From an uncultured Christensenellaceae bacterium (lineage in GTDB: Bacteria > Bacillota > Clostridia > Christensenellales > Pumilibacteraceae), in NCBI GenBank assembly GCA_910587595.1, contig CAJULQ010000001.1:248001-312000 (forward strand): 64,000 bases of DNA. The letters are read 5' to 3'. The notes beneath the pieces were generated by a model, which was given only the letters and a program-made list of their open reading frames with translations, did not search any database and had not been told where the DNA came from. Numbering within the stretch: position 1 is the stretch's first letter; every line of letters begins with the position of its first letter. Below, one piece after another: positions 44,730 through 53,730 of this stretch. The position numbers and the translations under genes were made by a program.

Positions 44730-45896
44730 ATGACCAAAAACGTATTAAAACTCAATGAGATCAGCGGCGTAGTGGACGAGGTGTTCGCACCGCGCGGCTT
44801 TACGGCGTCTAAAGATTGCAAAGATCCGTTGGCGATCTTGTTGCGGTCGTTCGACATGCACGGCTACACCGTGCCCGACACGGTGCTTTGCGTGGGGCGC
44901 GCGGGCGCGGGCGTAAACAACATTCCGCACGCGGAATATGCGCAAAAAGGCATTGTGGTGTTCAACACCCCCGGCGCCAACGCCAACGCGGTAAAAGAAC
45001 TTGTTTTGTGCGCGCTTTTACTGTGCGCCCGCAAGATCACCCACGGCATTGCGTGGACGAACGCTTTGCAAGGAAAGGGCGCGCAAGTGCCCAAGTTGGT
45101 GGAAAGCGGCAAAAAGGCGTTTGCGGGCAACGAAATACTCGGCAAAACGCTGGGCGTTGTGGGCTTAGGCGCTATAGGCCGATTGGTGGCCAACGCGGCG
45201 GTGGAACTCGGCATGAAAGTGGTGGGCTACGACCCCTATATTTCCATAGACGCGGCGTGGAACCTAAACAGTAACGTGCAAAAGGCCAACGATCTTCAAA
45301 CGTTGCTTGCTTGCAGTGATTTCGTCACATTGCACATTCCCTATCTGCCCGCCACCAAACACACCATAAACGAACAAACCGTGCAACAGATGAAAACGGG
45401 CGCTTGCCTTATCAACTGTTCGCGCGGCGAGCTTGCGGACAACGACGCCGTGATAAAAGCGTTGCGATCGGGCAAACTGCAACGCTATGTGACCGACTTC
45501 CCGTGCGAAGAACTGCTCAATGTGGAAAACGTGATCGCCATTCCCCACCTCGGCGCAAGCACCGAAGAGGCGGAGGACAACTGCGCGCGCATGGCGGCGG
45601 CGGAGGTGGCCGACTTTGTGGACAACGGCAATATCATAAACGCCGTAAACTTCCCCAACTGCCACAGCGAACGGCGCGGCAAACAGCGTATCACCGTGTT
45701 CCATAAAAACGTTAAAAACGTGATCTCGTCTATCAGCGATCTGATTGCCAAAGAGAATATCAATATTTCGGGCTTTCATTCGCAAGCGGGCGGCGATATG
45801 GCGTATGCCATACTCGACCTTGACGAGGCGGTGCATGCGGACACTTTGCGCAAAATAGAAAAGCTTGACAACATCGTGCGCGTACGCGTTCTTTGA
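44730..45896 (+). CDS. serA: D-3-phosphoglycerate dehydrogenase SerA
   Basis: The 388-residue NAD-dependent dehydrogenase oxidises 3-phosphoglycerate, the first step of serine synthesis. It contains VGRAGAGVNNI, the nucleotide fold GVVGLGAIGRLVAN, the segment INCSRGELAD and the histidine motif HLGASTEEAE. A C-terminal ACT domain (about 320-388) suggests feedback by serine. It is the compact type without the intervening domain found in longer enzymes. AAAGGAGAAAG precedes the ATG, and a strong terminator follows. Confidence 0.95.
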   Translation: MTKNVLKLNEISGVVDEVFAPRGFTASKDCKDPLAILLRSFDMHGYTVPDTVLCVGRAGAGVNNIPHAEYAQKGIVVFNTPGANANAVKELVLCALLLCARKITHGIAWTNALQGKGAQVPKLVESGKKAFAGNEILGKTLGVVGLGAIGRLVANAAVELGMKVVGYDPYISIDAAWNLNSNVQKANDLQTLLACSDFVTLHIPYLPATKHTINEQTVQQMKTGACLINCSRGELADNDAVIKALRSGKLQRYVTDFPCEELLNVENVIAIPHLGASTEEAEDNCARMAAAEVADFVDNGNIINAVNFPNCHSERRGKQRITVFHKNVKNVISSISDLIAKENINISGFHSQAGGDMAYAILDLDEAVHADTLRKIEKLDNIVRVRVL

Positions 45897-45908
45897 CGGG
45901 CGCACCCC

Positions 45909-45941
45909 AAAACCCCGCAAGCATATCGCTTGCGGGGTTTT
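45909..45941. terminator. Bidirectional terminator between serA and the membrane gene pair
   Basis: A perfect 14-bp stem (AAAACCCCGCAAGC with its complement) around the loop ATATC, with T-runs on both strands. It ends serA on the plus strand and the 45955 gene on the minus strand. Confidence 0.93.
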
Positions 45942-45954
45942 CTGTATGCTTTTT

Positions 45955-46869
45955 TTACTGTTCGGGCACGGGCGGCGTGACCACGGTGGTCGCGTCGGTA
46001 TAATAGCGTCGACCCGTTTTCCCGTAAAACAACGTCATGTTCAATAGGTTGATAAACAGCAAAGACGCGGGCACGGTAAGCACAAGCCCCGCGCCGAACG
46101 TGAAAAGACCTACGGGGATATTCACGGCGATGATGAGCGTCCATGCCACCAAATAGGAGCAAAACACACTGCCTTTATAACGGAACGTTCGTTTGGCAGA
46201 AAACCCGAACGCGCGGAACACGCCGTGATCGTAAAGCACGGCGGCGGGCGCCCACAGCGCGATCACGCTGTAGCGCAACGCGAGCAACACCAAATACACG
46301 ACCATGAGCAAAAAGGGCGCAAAAAATTTGAGCACGCGCACGTTAAATAGATCGAAAAGCGCAAACATCAAAAACACGGTGATCGCGTCGAACGCCACGG
46401 TGTAAAGCATTTTCACCGATACGAAACGGCACGATTTGCCCAACCGCGCCACAAAACGGCCGGTAAATCCGATACGCGCGTTAGAGGACAGCGCGCCTTC
46501 GAGCACGTCCGTGAGCGGCAACTCATACAGCCCGAAGATAAAGCGACAACCGAACACAAGCACCAAAACGATGCCCGCGCCGCCCGAAAACGCCGCCCAC
46601 TTGTTATCCAGCAAGCTATGCCGCATGGTTTGCACCATAGCGTATAGCTTATCGAACCAAACGTCGGCGCCCGCGCCGCTCGTTACGCTGCCGAACAGCT
46701 CGGACAGCATTTTGCCCACGCCCGCCTCACGGAAAGTGCGCACCACGGGCACGGCGAACGGTATGCTTAGGCTTGCCACCGCCAACGCGGTGACCGCGAT
46801 ATACAGCAAAAGCACCCATATAAGTCCGAAACGGGTTGCCAGCATTTTCAACGCATTCTTAAACGCCAC
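45955..46869 (-). CDS. Multi-pass membrane protein of unknown function (pair member 2)
   Basis: The 304-residue protein has about six hydrophobic helices and no recognised domain. The start is a GTG with GGGGGAAG upstream; an ATG eight codons later is the alternative. The segment ALWAPAAVLYDHGVFRAFGF aligns with MYWTPMMVIYGFAFGDATAS of the upstream neighbour, and the spacing of helices is alike, so the two look like paralogues. The genes overlap by 11 bases. They may form a heteromeric membrane complex. No transport motif is visible. Confidence 0.75.
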   Translation of the reverse strand: MAFKNALKMLATRFGLIWVLLLYIAVTALAVASLSIPFAVPVVRTFREAGVGKMLSELFGSVTSGAGADVWFDKLYAMVQTMRHSLLDNKWAAFSGGAGIVLVLVFGCRFIFGLYELPLTDVLEGALSSNARIGFTGRFVARLGKSCRFVSVKMLYTVAFDAITVFLMFALFDLFNVRVLKFFAPFLLMVVYLVLLALRYSVIALWAPAAVLYDHGVFRAFGFSAKRTFRYKGSVFCSYLVAWTLIIAVNIPVGLFTFGAGLVLTVPASLLFINLLNMTLFYGKTGRRYYTDATTVVTPPVPEQ

Positions 46870-47701
46870 CGTTCACTTCCCCCCATTTCTTTTTGCCGTC
46901 GCGGCGTTCCATGCCCGACAGATCGAACATGGACACCATGATATACGTGATGAGATAGATGATCAAAAACAAATACAATAGCACCGCTATCGCCGTGCGC
47001 AACCACGGCACGAGCAACAGCGACACAAAGCTCTGCACCACCGCCACCAAAACATAGGGCAGCAACAATCCGAACAATATGGCGCCCCGTTTTTGATCGA
47101 TCAGCCGCAGAGAGGACGCGGTGGCGTCGCCGAACGCAAAACCGTAGATCACCATCATGGGCGTCCAATACATGGCCGAGCAAGACAGCGCCAACGCACC
47201 CGCGAAAAGGCCGCATCCTATCACGGCGGCCAACACGAGATTGAGCGCCGACGGATACCCTTTGCCGCTCACGATAAAATGCAACAGCGTGATCATGCCC
47301 GTTTGCACCGCGCCGTATAAAAACAGCACGAACGCCAACACACAGTAAGACAACAGCACGGGCAAAAAGTATACGTTTATCTGCTTTAAGGGCGCTTTTA
47401 ACATGATCTTGCCCACGCGGAAATGTTTTTCGATCACCGACATGGCCAGCGACGTGCTGAAAACGAGCGACGCCAAGATCAAAAACAGCGGGTACACGTA
47501 TTTGGTGGCGTAACGGTTGAACACCAACCAAAAGACGTCCCGAAAACTTTTTACATAGGTATGGGCGTACGCCGGCAAATAGGAAAGCGACGCCATGGGT
47601 TTGGTGAATATCCCCAACACGACGGCGGCGGGCAAACAAACGAGCGCCAACACGCCCAAGGCCCGAAACATATAGGCAAACGTCCGCTTTACGTACACCA
47701 T
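46859..47701 (-). CDS. Multi-pass membrane protein of unknown function (pair member 1)
   Basis: The 280-residue protein has about six membrane helices and a short charged C-terminus (MERRDGKKKWGE). No family is recognised. Its -10 box (TAAAAT) lies six bases before the ATG, and there is no Shine-Dalgarno, so it is probably leaderless. It overlaps the downstream paralogue by 11 bases. The pair is co-oriented with the envelope genes but isolated by terminators and the divergent thiamine locus. Confidence 0.75.
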   Translation of the reverse strand: MVYVKRTFAYMFRALGVLALVCLPAAVVLGIFTKPMASLSYLPAYAHTYVKSFRDVFWLVFNRYATKYVYPLFLILASLVFSTSLAMSVIEKHFRVGKIMLKAPLKQINVYFLPVLLSYCVLAFVLFLYGAVQTGMITLLHFIVSGKGYPSALNLVLAAVIGCGLFAGALALSCSAMYWTPMMVIYGFAFGDATASSLRLIDQKRGAILFGLLLPYVLVAVVQSFVSLLLVPWLRTAIAVLLYLFLIIYLITYIMVSMFDLSGMERRDGKKKWGEVNGGV

Positions 47702-47707
47702 AAAAAA

Positions 47708-47736
47708 ATTTTATCATATTTGCGCCGTTTACGCAA
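47708..47736 (-). promoter_or_regulatory. Promoter of the membrane protein pair
   Basis: TTGCGT (47731-47736), a 17-bp spacer and TAAAAT (47708-47713) on the minus strand. The -10 box ends six bases before the ATG. Confidence 0.65.
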
Positions 47737-47768
47737 GAAATTCGCTTTACTTTTTTGCGCGCATACGC

Positions 47769-47798
47769 TTGACAAACGCCCGCCCCGCAGTATATAGT
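47769..47798 (+). promoter_or_regulatory. Promoter of the TPP riboswitch-thiT unit
   Basis: TTGACA (47769-47774), an 18-bp spacer and TATAGT (47793-47798). Transcription would start just before the aptamer. Confidence 0.65.
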
Positions 47799-47810
47799 GG
47801 TATCGTTACC

Positions 47811-47901
47811 GCTGGGGGCGCTGCATATCGGTGCGGCTGAGATGACAACCCGAAGTTGTCGGTCCCTTTGAACCTGTGAGTTAGCACTCGCGTAGGGAAG
47901 C
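47811..47901 (+). promoter_or_regulatory. TPP riboswitch aptamer (THI element)
   Basis: The conserved core is present in order: GGGGGCGC, GGCTGAGAT, a variable hairpin with complementary arms GACAAC/GTTGTC, CCCTTTGAACCTG, GTTAG, and GCGTAGGGAAGC closing P1. It binds thiamin pyrophosphate. It precedes thiT, matching the transported compound. Confidence 0.95.
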
Positions 47902-47940
47902 TTGCCGATTGTAAATTTTTATGAATGCAATTTTATAGGC

Positions 47941-47978
47941 AAACGGACTGTTCGAACAAGCGGACAGCCCGTTTTTTT
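47941..47978 (+). terminator. Riboswitch expression-platform terminator
   Basis: AAACGG (47941-47946) pairs with CCGTTT (47969-47974) and CTGTTCG (47948-47954) with CGGACAG (47961-47967), with one A-C mismatch between them, followed by a run of T. It lies 40 bases after the aptamer and should stop transcription when TPP is bound. Confidence 0.82.
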
Positions 47979-48009
47979 ATACAAGCTTTGGTAACAAAGG
48001 AGGTTTCCT

Positions 48010-48843
48010 TTGTATAAACCGTTTCACTTTCTTTACTGCGTCGGCAAGCTGTTCGATTTTGACGACTTTCGCGACGCAAGCGTTCTTCTTAAGACAACGC
48101 TCATTTTGTGCATTTGCTTGTTTGCCGCTTTGATCGCGGGCACGCTCATTGCCTATTTTGTGCTAAAGGCCAAAGGCAAGCGCGACGTAATCCGCACAAA
48201 AGACCTGACGTACGGCGCCATTTGTTTGGCCTCGTCGTATGCGCTGTCCTTTTTGGGGATAGGTTTGCCGTACGGCGGCACGGTGACCGTGGCGTCCGTT
48301 TTGCCCGTGATGATCTACTGCTATTACTTCGGCTTTAATAAAGGCCTTGTTGTCGCAACGGCCTACACGGTGTTGCAATTTTTCCAAAGCCCGTATATCG
48401 TGCACCCCATGAGCGCGGTGCTCGACTATGTTATTCCCTATCTGTCGCTCGTCTTTTTGGGCATATTCTCCTATCGCCAAGCGCGATTTAACAAAGCGGC
48501 GGCCGAAAACAAACACCCGTTGCGCGCGCACGCGTTCTTCTTTATCGGCATTGCTTGCTATTTTACGGTGCGCTATATTAGCCACGTTTTGAGCGGCGTG
48601 ATCTTTTACGGCGACTACATTGCGTGGGACGGATGGTGGCAAAACCATTTGTGGACGTATTCGTTTGCCTACAACGGCGCGTTTTTAATTCCCGACACCG
48701 TGATCACGCTTTGCGCCGCGATCGGCGTGCTTTCGAGCAAGGCGTTTAACCGTTTTATGGCTGTGTCGGCTAATGCTTTGCAAAATACCGATACTGCTGC
48801 AAAAAACAATGAGGGAACTGCTGCCGGCGCTGATGAACGGTAA
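48010..48843 (+). CDS. thiT: ThiT, thiamin-binding S component of an ECF transporter
   Basis: The 277-residue membrane protein captures thiamin and works with a shared ECF energising module, which is not in the window. The start is TTG, set by AAAGGAGG six bases upstream; no ATG lies nearby. The family motifs GGTVTVASVLPVMIYCYYFG, SPYIVHPMSAVLDY, RYISHVLSGVIFYGDY and WTYSFAYNGAFLIPD line the thiamin site. It has about 65 extra residues at the N-terminus and a polar C-terminal tail. The last 159 bases overlap the end of ftsW on the other strand. Confidence 0.93.
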   Translation: MYKPFHFLYCVGKLFDFDDFRDASVLLKTTLILCICLFAALIAGTLIAYFVLKAKGKRDVIRTKDLTYGAICLASSYALSFLGIGLPYGGTVTVASVLPVMIYCYYFGFNKGLVVATAYTVLQFFQSPYIVHPMSAVLDYVIPYLSLVFLGIFSYRQARFNKAAAENKHPLRAHAFFFIGIACYFTVRYISHVLSGVIFYGDYIAWDGWWQNHLWTYSFAYNGAFLIPDTVITLCAAIGVLSSKAFNRFMAVSANALQNTDTAAKNNEGTAAGADER

Positions 48844-49869
48844 AGGCAAGCCGGTGGGCGGAATGGAACCCGTGACCACCGCGATATTTACCAAAACTTG
48901 AATAGCGATGATACTGGCGATACCGCCCGCAAGATAGCACCCCAATCGGTCGGTGCTGTTTTGCGCTATGCGCACGGCACGGGCAATGAGCAAGATATAA
49001 GCAAACATAACGAGCGCGCAACCCACAAGCCCCAACTCTTCGCCGATGATACTGAAAATAAAGTCGCTTTCCGAAAAGGGCAAAAACAGATACTTTTGCC
49101 GCGAATTGAAAAGTCCCAATCCGAACAAACCGCCGCTGCCTAAGCTGTAAAACGATTGTATGAGCTGATACCCTTCTCCGAGCGGCGACGCCCACGGATC
49201 GATAAACGCGAGCATGCGCTTTAAGCGGTAGGGCTCGGCCAAGATGAGCAACGGCACCATGGCGGCCGCGGGCAACGCCAACAGCAAAAAGTGTTTTAAG
49301 CGAGCGCCGCCGATAAACAGCATGGAAAACATGAGCAGCACCACGCATATGGTGATAGACATGTTGGGTTCGAGTATGATGAGTAAGCATATAAGGCCGC
49401 CCACACTAAGCACGGGCAAAATGCCTACGAACGTGGTCATTTTACTGTGGTGCTTGGCCATATACGATGCGGTAAAGATGATAAACCCGAACTTGGCGAT
49501 CTCGCTGGCTTGCATGGTGAAAAAAGGCAGATTGATCCAGCGCCGCGCGCCATAGCTTTCCACGCCCACCCCCGGCACGAACACCAACACCAATAAAAGA
49601 ACGGACACGCCGAGGATCACATACCGCCACTTTTGCAAAATACGGTAGTCGAGCAAGCCGAACACGAACAGCGCGGCAAAGCCCAACACGGCGCCCACGA
49701 TCTGCTTGAACATGTAAAAGTAGCGGTTATTGTAATTGACGGCGGCGTTGTAACTGCTGGCGGCATACACCATGACGATGCCGAACAGCACCAACAACAC
49801 GGTAACGGCCGTTAAGATATAGTCGTATTCGCCCCGCTTTGTATGTAAAAGATCATTTTTCGGCCGCAT
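48685..49869 (-). CDS. ftsW: FtsW/SpoVE-type SEDS peptidoglycan polymerase
   Basis: The 394-residue protein with about ten membrane helices belongs to the SEDS family, which polymerises lipid II into glycan strands together with a class B PBP. It contains the conserved YGARRWINL, GEGYQLIQSFYSLGSGGLFGLGL, PFSESDFIFSIIGEELG with its essential Asp, and LPFISAGSSS. Position at the end of the mraZ-murD cluster supports FtsW or SpoVE over RodA. It overlaps murD by 17 bases and ends inside thiT, which runs the other way. There is no terminator between them. Confidence 0.9.
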   Translation of the reverse strand: MRPKNDLLHTKRGEYDYILTAVTVLLVLFGIVMVYAASSYNAAVNYNNRYFYMFKQIVGAVLGFAALFVFGLLDYRILQKWRYVILGVSVLLLVLVFVPGVGVESYGARRWINLPFFTMQASEIAKFGFIIFTASYMAKHHSKMTTFVGILPVLSVGGLICLLIILEPNMSITICVVLLMFSMLFIGGARLKHFLLLALPAAAMVPLLILAEPYRLKRMLAFIDPWASPLGEGYQLIQSFYSLGSGGLFGLGLFNSRQKYLFLPFSESDFIFSIIGEELGLVGCALVMFAYILLIARAVRIAQNSTDRLGCYLAGGIASIIAIQVLVNIAVVTGSIPPTGLPLPFISAGSSSLIVFCSSIGILQSISRHSHKTVKRLARKHADRGAKRDHGVGN

Positions 49870-51127
49870 TTCTCACCAACCGTTCAAACGTTTCGCCGCG
49901 CTCGGCATACGAAGAAAACATATCGAAACTTGCGGAGGCGGGCGAAAGCAACACGTTTTCTTCGGGGCCGTCCGCCGCCCACACAAAGGCTTTTTGAAAA
50001 TCGTCGAACGTTTGCACGGCGATAAAACCGCAACGTTCGCCCGCCTCTTTCACCTTTTGCGCCGTTTGCCCCACCGCCGCCACCCGCGTTACCGCGGCGG
50101 GCAAGCGCAAGAACAATTCGTCGTAGGCATACCCTTTATCGCTTCCTCCCACGATCATGCACGTGTCGCCGCACATGGCTTGCGCGGCCGCTATAGACGC
50201 GGCGATGTTGGTGCCCTTGGAATCGTTGTAATAGCTTTTGCCGCGAATGCGCGCCACCAACTGCAAGCGGTGGGCGTCGGGCGTGAACGTTGTGAGCGTT
50301 TGCACGATGGGCGCGTTTTCCACCCCCAAAACTTTTACGGCGCACACGGCCGACAGCACGTTTTTCAGGTTGTGCTCCCCCTCGAGGCGCACTCTGTCTA
50401 TATCGCAAATGCGCTCGCTGCGGTAATAAATGCCGTCGCCCAATAAATACGCGCCGCGCAATCGGCCGCGCACCGAGGTGTACAGCGTTTGGGCGCGCGG
50501 CATAAAATGCTCTAACGCGTACAGCGGGATATCGTCTTGCGACAAGATCAAAAAATCGTCTTCGGTCTGGTTTTGGGCGATCTTGCGCTTTGCGGCGCAA
50601 TAGTTTTGCATGGTTCTGTGTCGATCGAGATGATCGGGCGAGATATTGGTGATCACCGCCACGTGCGGCCGAAAGGTGCGCACCGATAATAACTGAAAGC
50701 TGGAAACTTCCACCACCGCCACGTCGTAGTCGCCGCTTTGCGCCGCTTGCGCAAACGATACGCCCACGTTGCCGCACACCGCCGCGCGGCGTCCCGCATT
50801 TTGCAACATCTGCCCGATCAGTTGGGTCACGGTGGTTTTGCCGTTGGTGCCCGTTACCGCCACCACGGGTTTCGTATTAAACAATGCGCCCAGCTCCAAT
50901 TCGCCTATCACGGGCACATTGTGCTCGGCGGCAAACGCGAATACGGGTTTGTCCTCGGCAATGCCCGGACTGACCACCGTCATATGCGGCGCGAACGCCT
51001 CGGCCGCTTGCGCATCGGTAAAATACGCGCACACCGCCCCCGCGTGCGTGAGCGCCTCGAACGCGCCCGTGCCGCTCACGCCTTGTCCCGCAATCAGAAT
51101 GCGTTTGCCTTTCCACTCGTTTTCCAT
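49853..51127 (-). CDS. murD: UDP-N-acetylmuramoylalanine-D-glutamate ligase MurD
   Basis: The 424-residue Mur ligase adds D-glutamate to UDP-MurNAc-L-Ala. The ATP loop GTNGKTTV lies at 93-100, VEVSSFQLLSV is the family motif, and ISPDHLDRH and NDSKGTN are present. The start at 51127 has GGAGG nine bases upstream; the longer frame would run into the intergenic region. It is somewhat shorter than the usual 450 residues, mainly in the N-terminal Rossmann-like domain. It lies 89 bases after mraY. Confidence 0.94.
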   Translation of the reverse strand: MENEWKGKRILIAGQGVSGTGAFEALTHAGAVCAYFTDAQAAEAFAPHMTVVSPGIAEDKPVFAFAAEHNVPVIGELELGALFNTKPVVAVTGTNGKTTVTQLIGQMLQNAGRRAAVCGNVGVSFAQAAQSGDYDVAVVEVSSFQLLSVRTFRPHVAVITNISPDHLDRHRTMQNYCAAKRKIAQNQTEDDFLILSQDDIPLYALEHFMPRAQTLYTSVRGRLRGAYLLGDGIYYRSERICDIDRVRLEGEHNLKNVLSAVCAVKVLGVENAPIVQTLTTFTPDAHRLQLVARIRGKSYYNDSKGTNIAASIAAAQAMCGDTCMIVGGSDKGYAYDELFLRLPAAVTRVAAVGQTAQKVKEAGERCGFIAVQTFDDFQKAFVWAADGPEENVLLSPASASFDMFSSYAERGETFERLVRNAAEK

Positions 51128-51216
51128 AGGTGCCGTCCTCCGACAAGTTGTCCATTTCATAGTATGCAAACGAACGGGCGAATATGAAAAACGTTTTGCC
51201 GTTAAGCGTACGATTT

Positions 51217-52212
51217 TTACAGCACGCACCACAGCGTGAGCGCCACGCACAAAAGCCCCGCCGCGCTCGTCACCGCGAAATACACCGTGCCGATGCGGTT
51301 TTCGTGCACGCCCTTGCGCTCGAAATGGTGGTGCAGCGGCGCCATCAAGAATATGCGTTTGCCGGTGGCCTTAAACGATATGACTTGCAAGATCACCGAA
51401 AGCGACGTGGCCACAAACACGATGCCCAAAAGCGGGATCATAAACGAAAGGCGGCTCATCACGGCAAGACACCCCAGCCCGCCGCCTAAAGCCAGCGCCC
51501 CCGTGTCGCCCATAAACACTTTGGCGGGATAGCAGTTGTAGCACAAAAAGCCGCCCAGCGCGCCGATAAGCACCACGCAATACAGTATGAGGTTGCCGTA
51601 TTCCCCTTCGATCGCGCCGTCGCCGGCGGCATACGCGGCGATCACCAACAGCGCCGCAAAGAAAAAGGTGTAAGACGCGCACGTCTTGCCGGCCAGACCG
51701 TCCAATCCGTCGGTGAGGTTGACGGCGTTGGTAAACGCCAAAAACACCGCCATAAAAAGAGGTATGGCGCCCCAACCGAGGTTGATTTCGCGCAACGTAA
51801 ACGGCACGTATAACACGCCGCCCACTTGCGCGTTGTTAAACGCAAACACCGAAACGATGGCCGCGATCAGCAATTGGAATATGATTTTCTGCAAAGGGCT
51901 CAAGCCTTTGTTTTGGTGAAAAAACACCTTGATGAAATCGTCGATAAACCCCACGATCCCATAGCCTAACGTCACTAACAGCGTGACAAGCATCAGCTTG
52001 TTTTCTTTGCCCGCAAATGCCAAACAGCAAACGGCCAACGGCACCATGATGCCCAACCCGCCCATAGTGGGCGTGCCGCTTTTGCTTTGGTGGTTGTCCA
52101 CATACGACAGTATGGTTTGCCGCACTTTGAGTTTTTTGCCCAAAAATATCACGAGCGGCATGAGCGCCGCCGTGAGCGCAAACGCCGTGAGCATGGCCAG
52201 CAATTCTCTCAT
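51217..52212 (-). CDS. mraY: Phospho-MurNAc-pentapeptide transferase MraY
   Basis: The 331-residue protein with about ten membrane helices makes lipid I from UDP-MurNAc-pentapeptide and undecaprenyl phosphate. It shows the diagnostic KSGTPTMGGLG, the acidic pair in GFIDDFIKV, NAVNLTDGLDGLA and the histidine loop MAPLHHHFE. It lies 38 bases after murE. In many Firmicutes murF separates murE and mraY; here it is absent. Confidence 0.97.
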   Translation of the reverse strand: MRELLAMLTAFALTAALMPLVIFLGKKLKVRQTILSYVDNHQSKSGTPTMGGLGIMVPLAVCCLAFAGKENKLMLVTLLVTLGYGIVGFIDDFIKVFFHQNKGLSPLQKIIFQLLIAAIVSVFAFNNAQVGGVLYVPFTLREINLGWGAIPLFMAVFLAFTNAVNLTDGLDGLAGKTCASYTFFFAALLVIAAYAAGDGAIEGEYGNLILYCVVLIGALGGFLCYNCYPAKVFMGDTGALALGGGLGCLAVMSRLSFMIPLLGIVFVATSLSVILQVISFKATGKRIFLMAPLHHHFERKGVHENRIGTVYFAVTSAAGLLCVALTLWCVL

Positions 52213-52250
52213 ATTTTCAAACCCAACCTCCCGAAAATACCGCCGCGCGC

Positions 52251-53693
52251 TTACGCCTTGCCGCCGTTTTGCAACAGTTCGAGCACATATTGCTCGTCGT
52301 TATAGGCATACTTTACCCCGCGGATCTCTTGATAGCGCTCGGCGCCCTTGCCCGCTATAAGCACGATGTCCCCCTCTTGCGCCATCGAAAGCGCCAACTC
52401 GATCGCTTTTTTGCGGTCGGGTTGGGTGTATACGGTGTGCGCTTTATGGGCGGGCACGCCCATAAAAGCGTCTTGTATGATGGCGTCGGGGTCTTCGTCG
52501 CGCGGGTTGTCGCTGGTGAGCACGGTCACGTCGCTCGTTTCGGCCGCCGCTCTGCCCATGGCGGCGCGCTTGCTTTTGTCGCGGTTGCCGCCGCACCCGA
52601 ACACCGTGAGTATGCGCGCGGGCGCAAATTCGCGCACCGATGTTATTATGTTCTTCAGTCCGTCGTCGGTATGCGCAAAATCCACAATTACGCTGAACTT
52701 TGCGGTGTTGATCACGTTAAAGCGACCGTCTACCCGTTTCACGCTTTTGATGCCTTGCAATATCTCCGGCAAATTCACCCCTACCGCCTTGGCCATGGCG
52801 GCGGCGCACAATGTGTTATACATGTTGAATCGCCCCGGCAACGCAAAACGCACTTCGCCGATATCGTCTTTAAGGTTGATGATATAGCGCAATCCTTCGG
52901 CGCTCATGCGAAGATCGATACCGAACACGTCGGCGGGGTTGTCCGTGCCGTAGCTAAGCGTGGGCAACGCGTTTAGCGCAAGCAACTTTTGCCCGAACGG
53001 ATCGTCCGCATTCACGGCCGCGCACTTGGCCGCCGCGGACGAAAACAGCTTTTGTTTGGCGGCCGCATACGATTGCATGTCGCCGAAAAAGTCGAGATGA
53101 TCTTGCGAAAGATTGGTAAAGCCCGCCGCATCGAACACGATGCCCGCCGTTTTATCCAAAGCGAGCGCGTGCGCCGACACTTCCATCACCGCCGCCGTCA
53201 CGCCCGCGTCGCACATTCTTTTGAGCGTGCCGTGCAGTTGCATGGGGTCGGGCGTGGTAAGCGTGGCCGCCTCGCACACGTCGCCGTAACGAATGCAGTT
53301 GGTGCCGATCAGCCCCACCTTTTCGCCCGCCTCGCGCAAGATCTCCGCCAATATGTAAGACGTGGTCGTTTTGCCGTTGGTGCCCGTAATGCCGAACATT
53401 TTGAGCCGACGCGACGGATGCCCGAAAAAGGCGGCGGCGCACAGCGCAAACGCCTCGCGCGCGTTGGGCACCACGATCTGCGGGCAATCGGCTTGCACGG
53501 CATGCTCGCACACCACCGCCGCGCAACCGTTATTTGCCGCCACGGCGGCAAAGTCATGCCCGTCGTGCCGAACGCCGCGCAAGCAAAAAAACAGATTGCC
53601 TTTTTGCACCGACGCCGCGTCGTGGCACAGATCGTTTATGCTTAGCTCGCCCCAAGTTTGGGGGCAGTTTTTCAGCAGTTCTTTTAATCGCAT
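52251..53693 (-). CDS. murE: UDP-MurNAc-tripeptide ligase MurE (DAP type)
   Basis: The 480-residue ligase adds the third amino acid to UDP-MurNAc-L-Ala-D-Glu. The ATP loop GTNGKTTT is at 104-111, and MEVSAHALALDK and TNLSQDHLDFF are present. The DNPR motif in SDNPRDEDP is the recognition motif of enzymes specific for meso-diaminopimelate. The start at 53693 was chosen because the protein then begins MRLKELL as in the family, with GAGG eight bases upstream. Confidence 0.95.
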   Translation of the reverse strand: MRLKELLKNCPQTWGELSINDLCHDAASVQKGNLFFCLRGVRHDGHDFAAVAANNGCAAVVCEHAVQADCPQIVVPNAREAFALCAAAFFGHPSRRLKMFGITGTNGKTTTSYILAEILREAGEKVGLIGTNCIRYGDVCEAATLTTPDPMQLHGTLKRMCDAGVTAAVMEVSAHALALDKTAGIVFDAAGFTNLSQDHLDFFGDMQSYAAAKQKLFSSAAAKCAAVNADDPFGQKLLALNALPTLSYGTDNPADVFGIDLRMSAEGLRYIINLKDDIGEVRFALPGRFNMYNTLCAAAMAKAVGVNLPEILQGIKSVKRVDGRFNVINTAKFSVIVDFAHTDDGLKNIITSVREFAPARILTVFGCGGNRDKSKRAAMGRAAAETSDVTVLTSDNPRDEDPDAIIQDAFMGVPAHKAHTVYTQPDRKKAIELALSMAQEGDIVLIAGKGAERYQEIRGVKYAYNDEQYVLELLQNGGKA

Positions 53694-53730
53694 TTTCCTA
53701 TCCTCTCTCATCCTTTTTTTGCGGCGGCCG

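Noticed and set aside
48685..48843. A frameshifted or broken thiT or ftsW, to explain their overlap
   Set aside because: Both proteins keep all family motifs and reasonable C-termini, so a real overlap is simpler.
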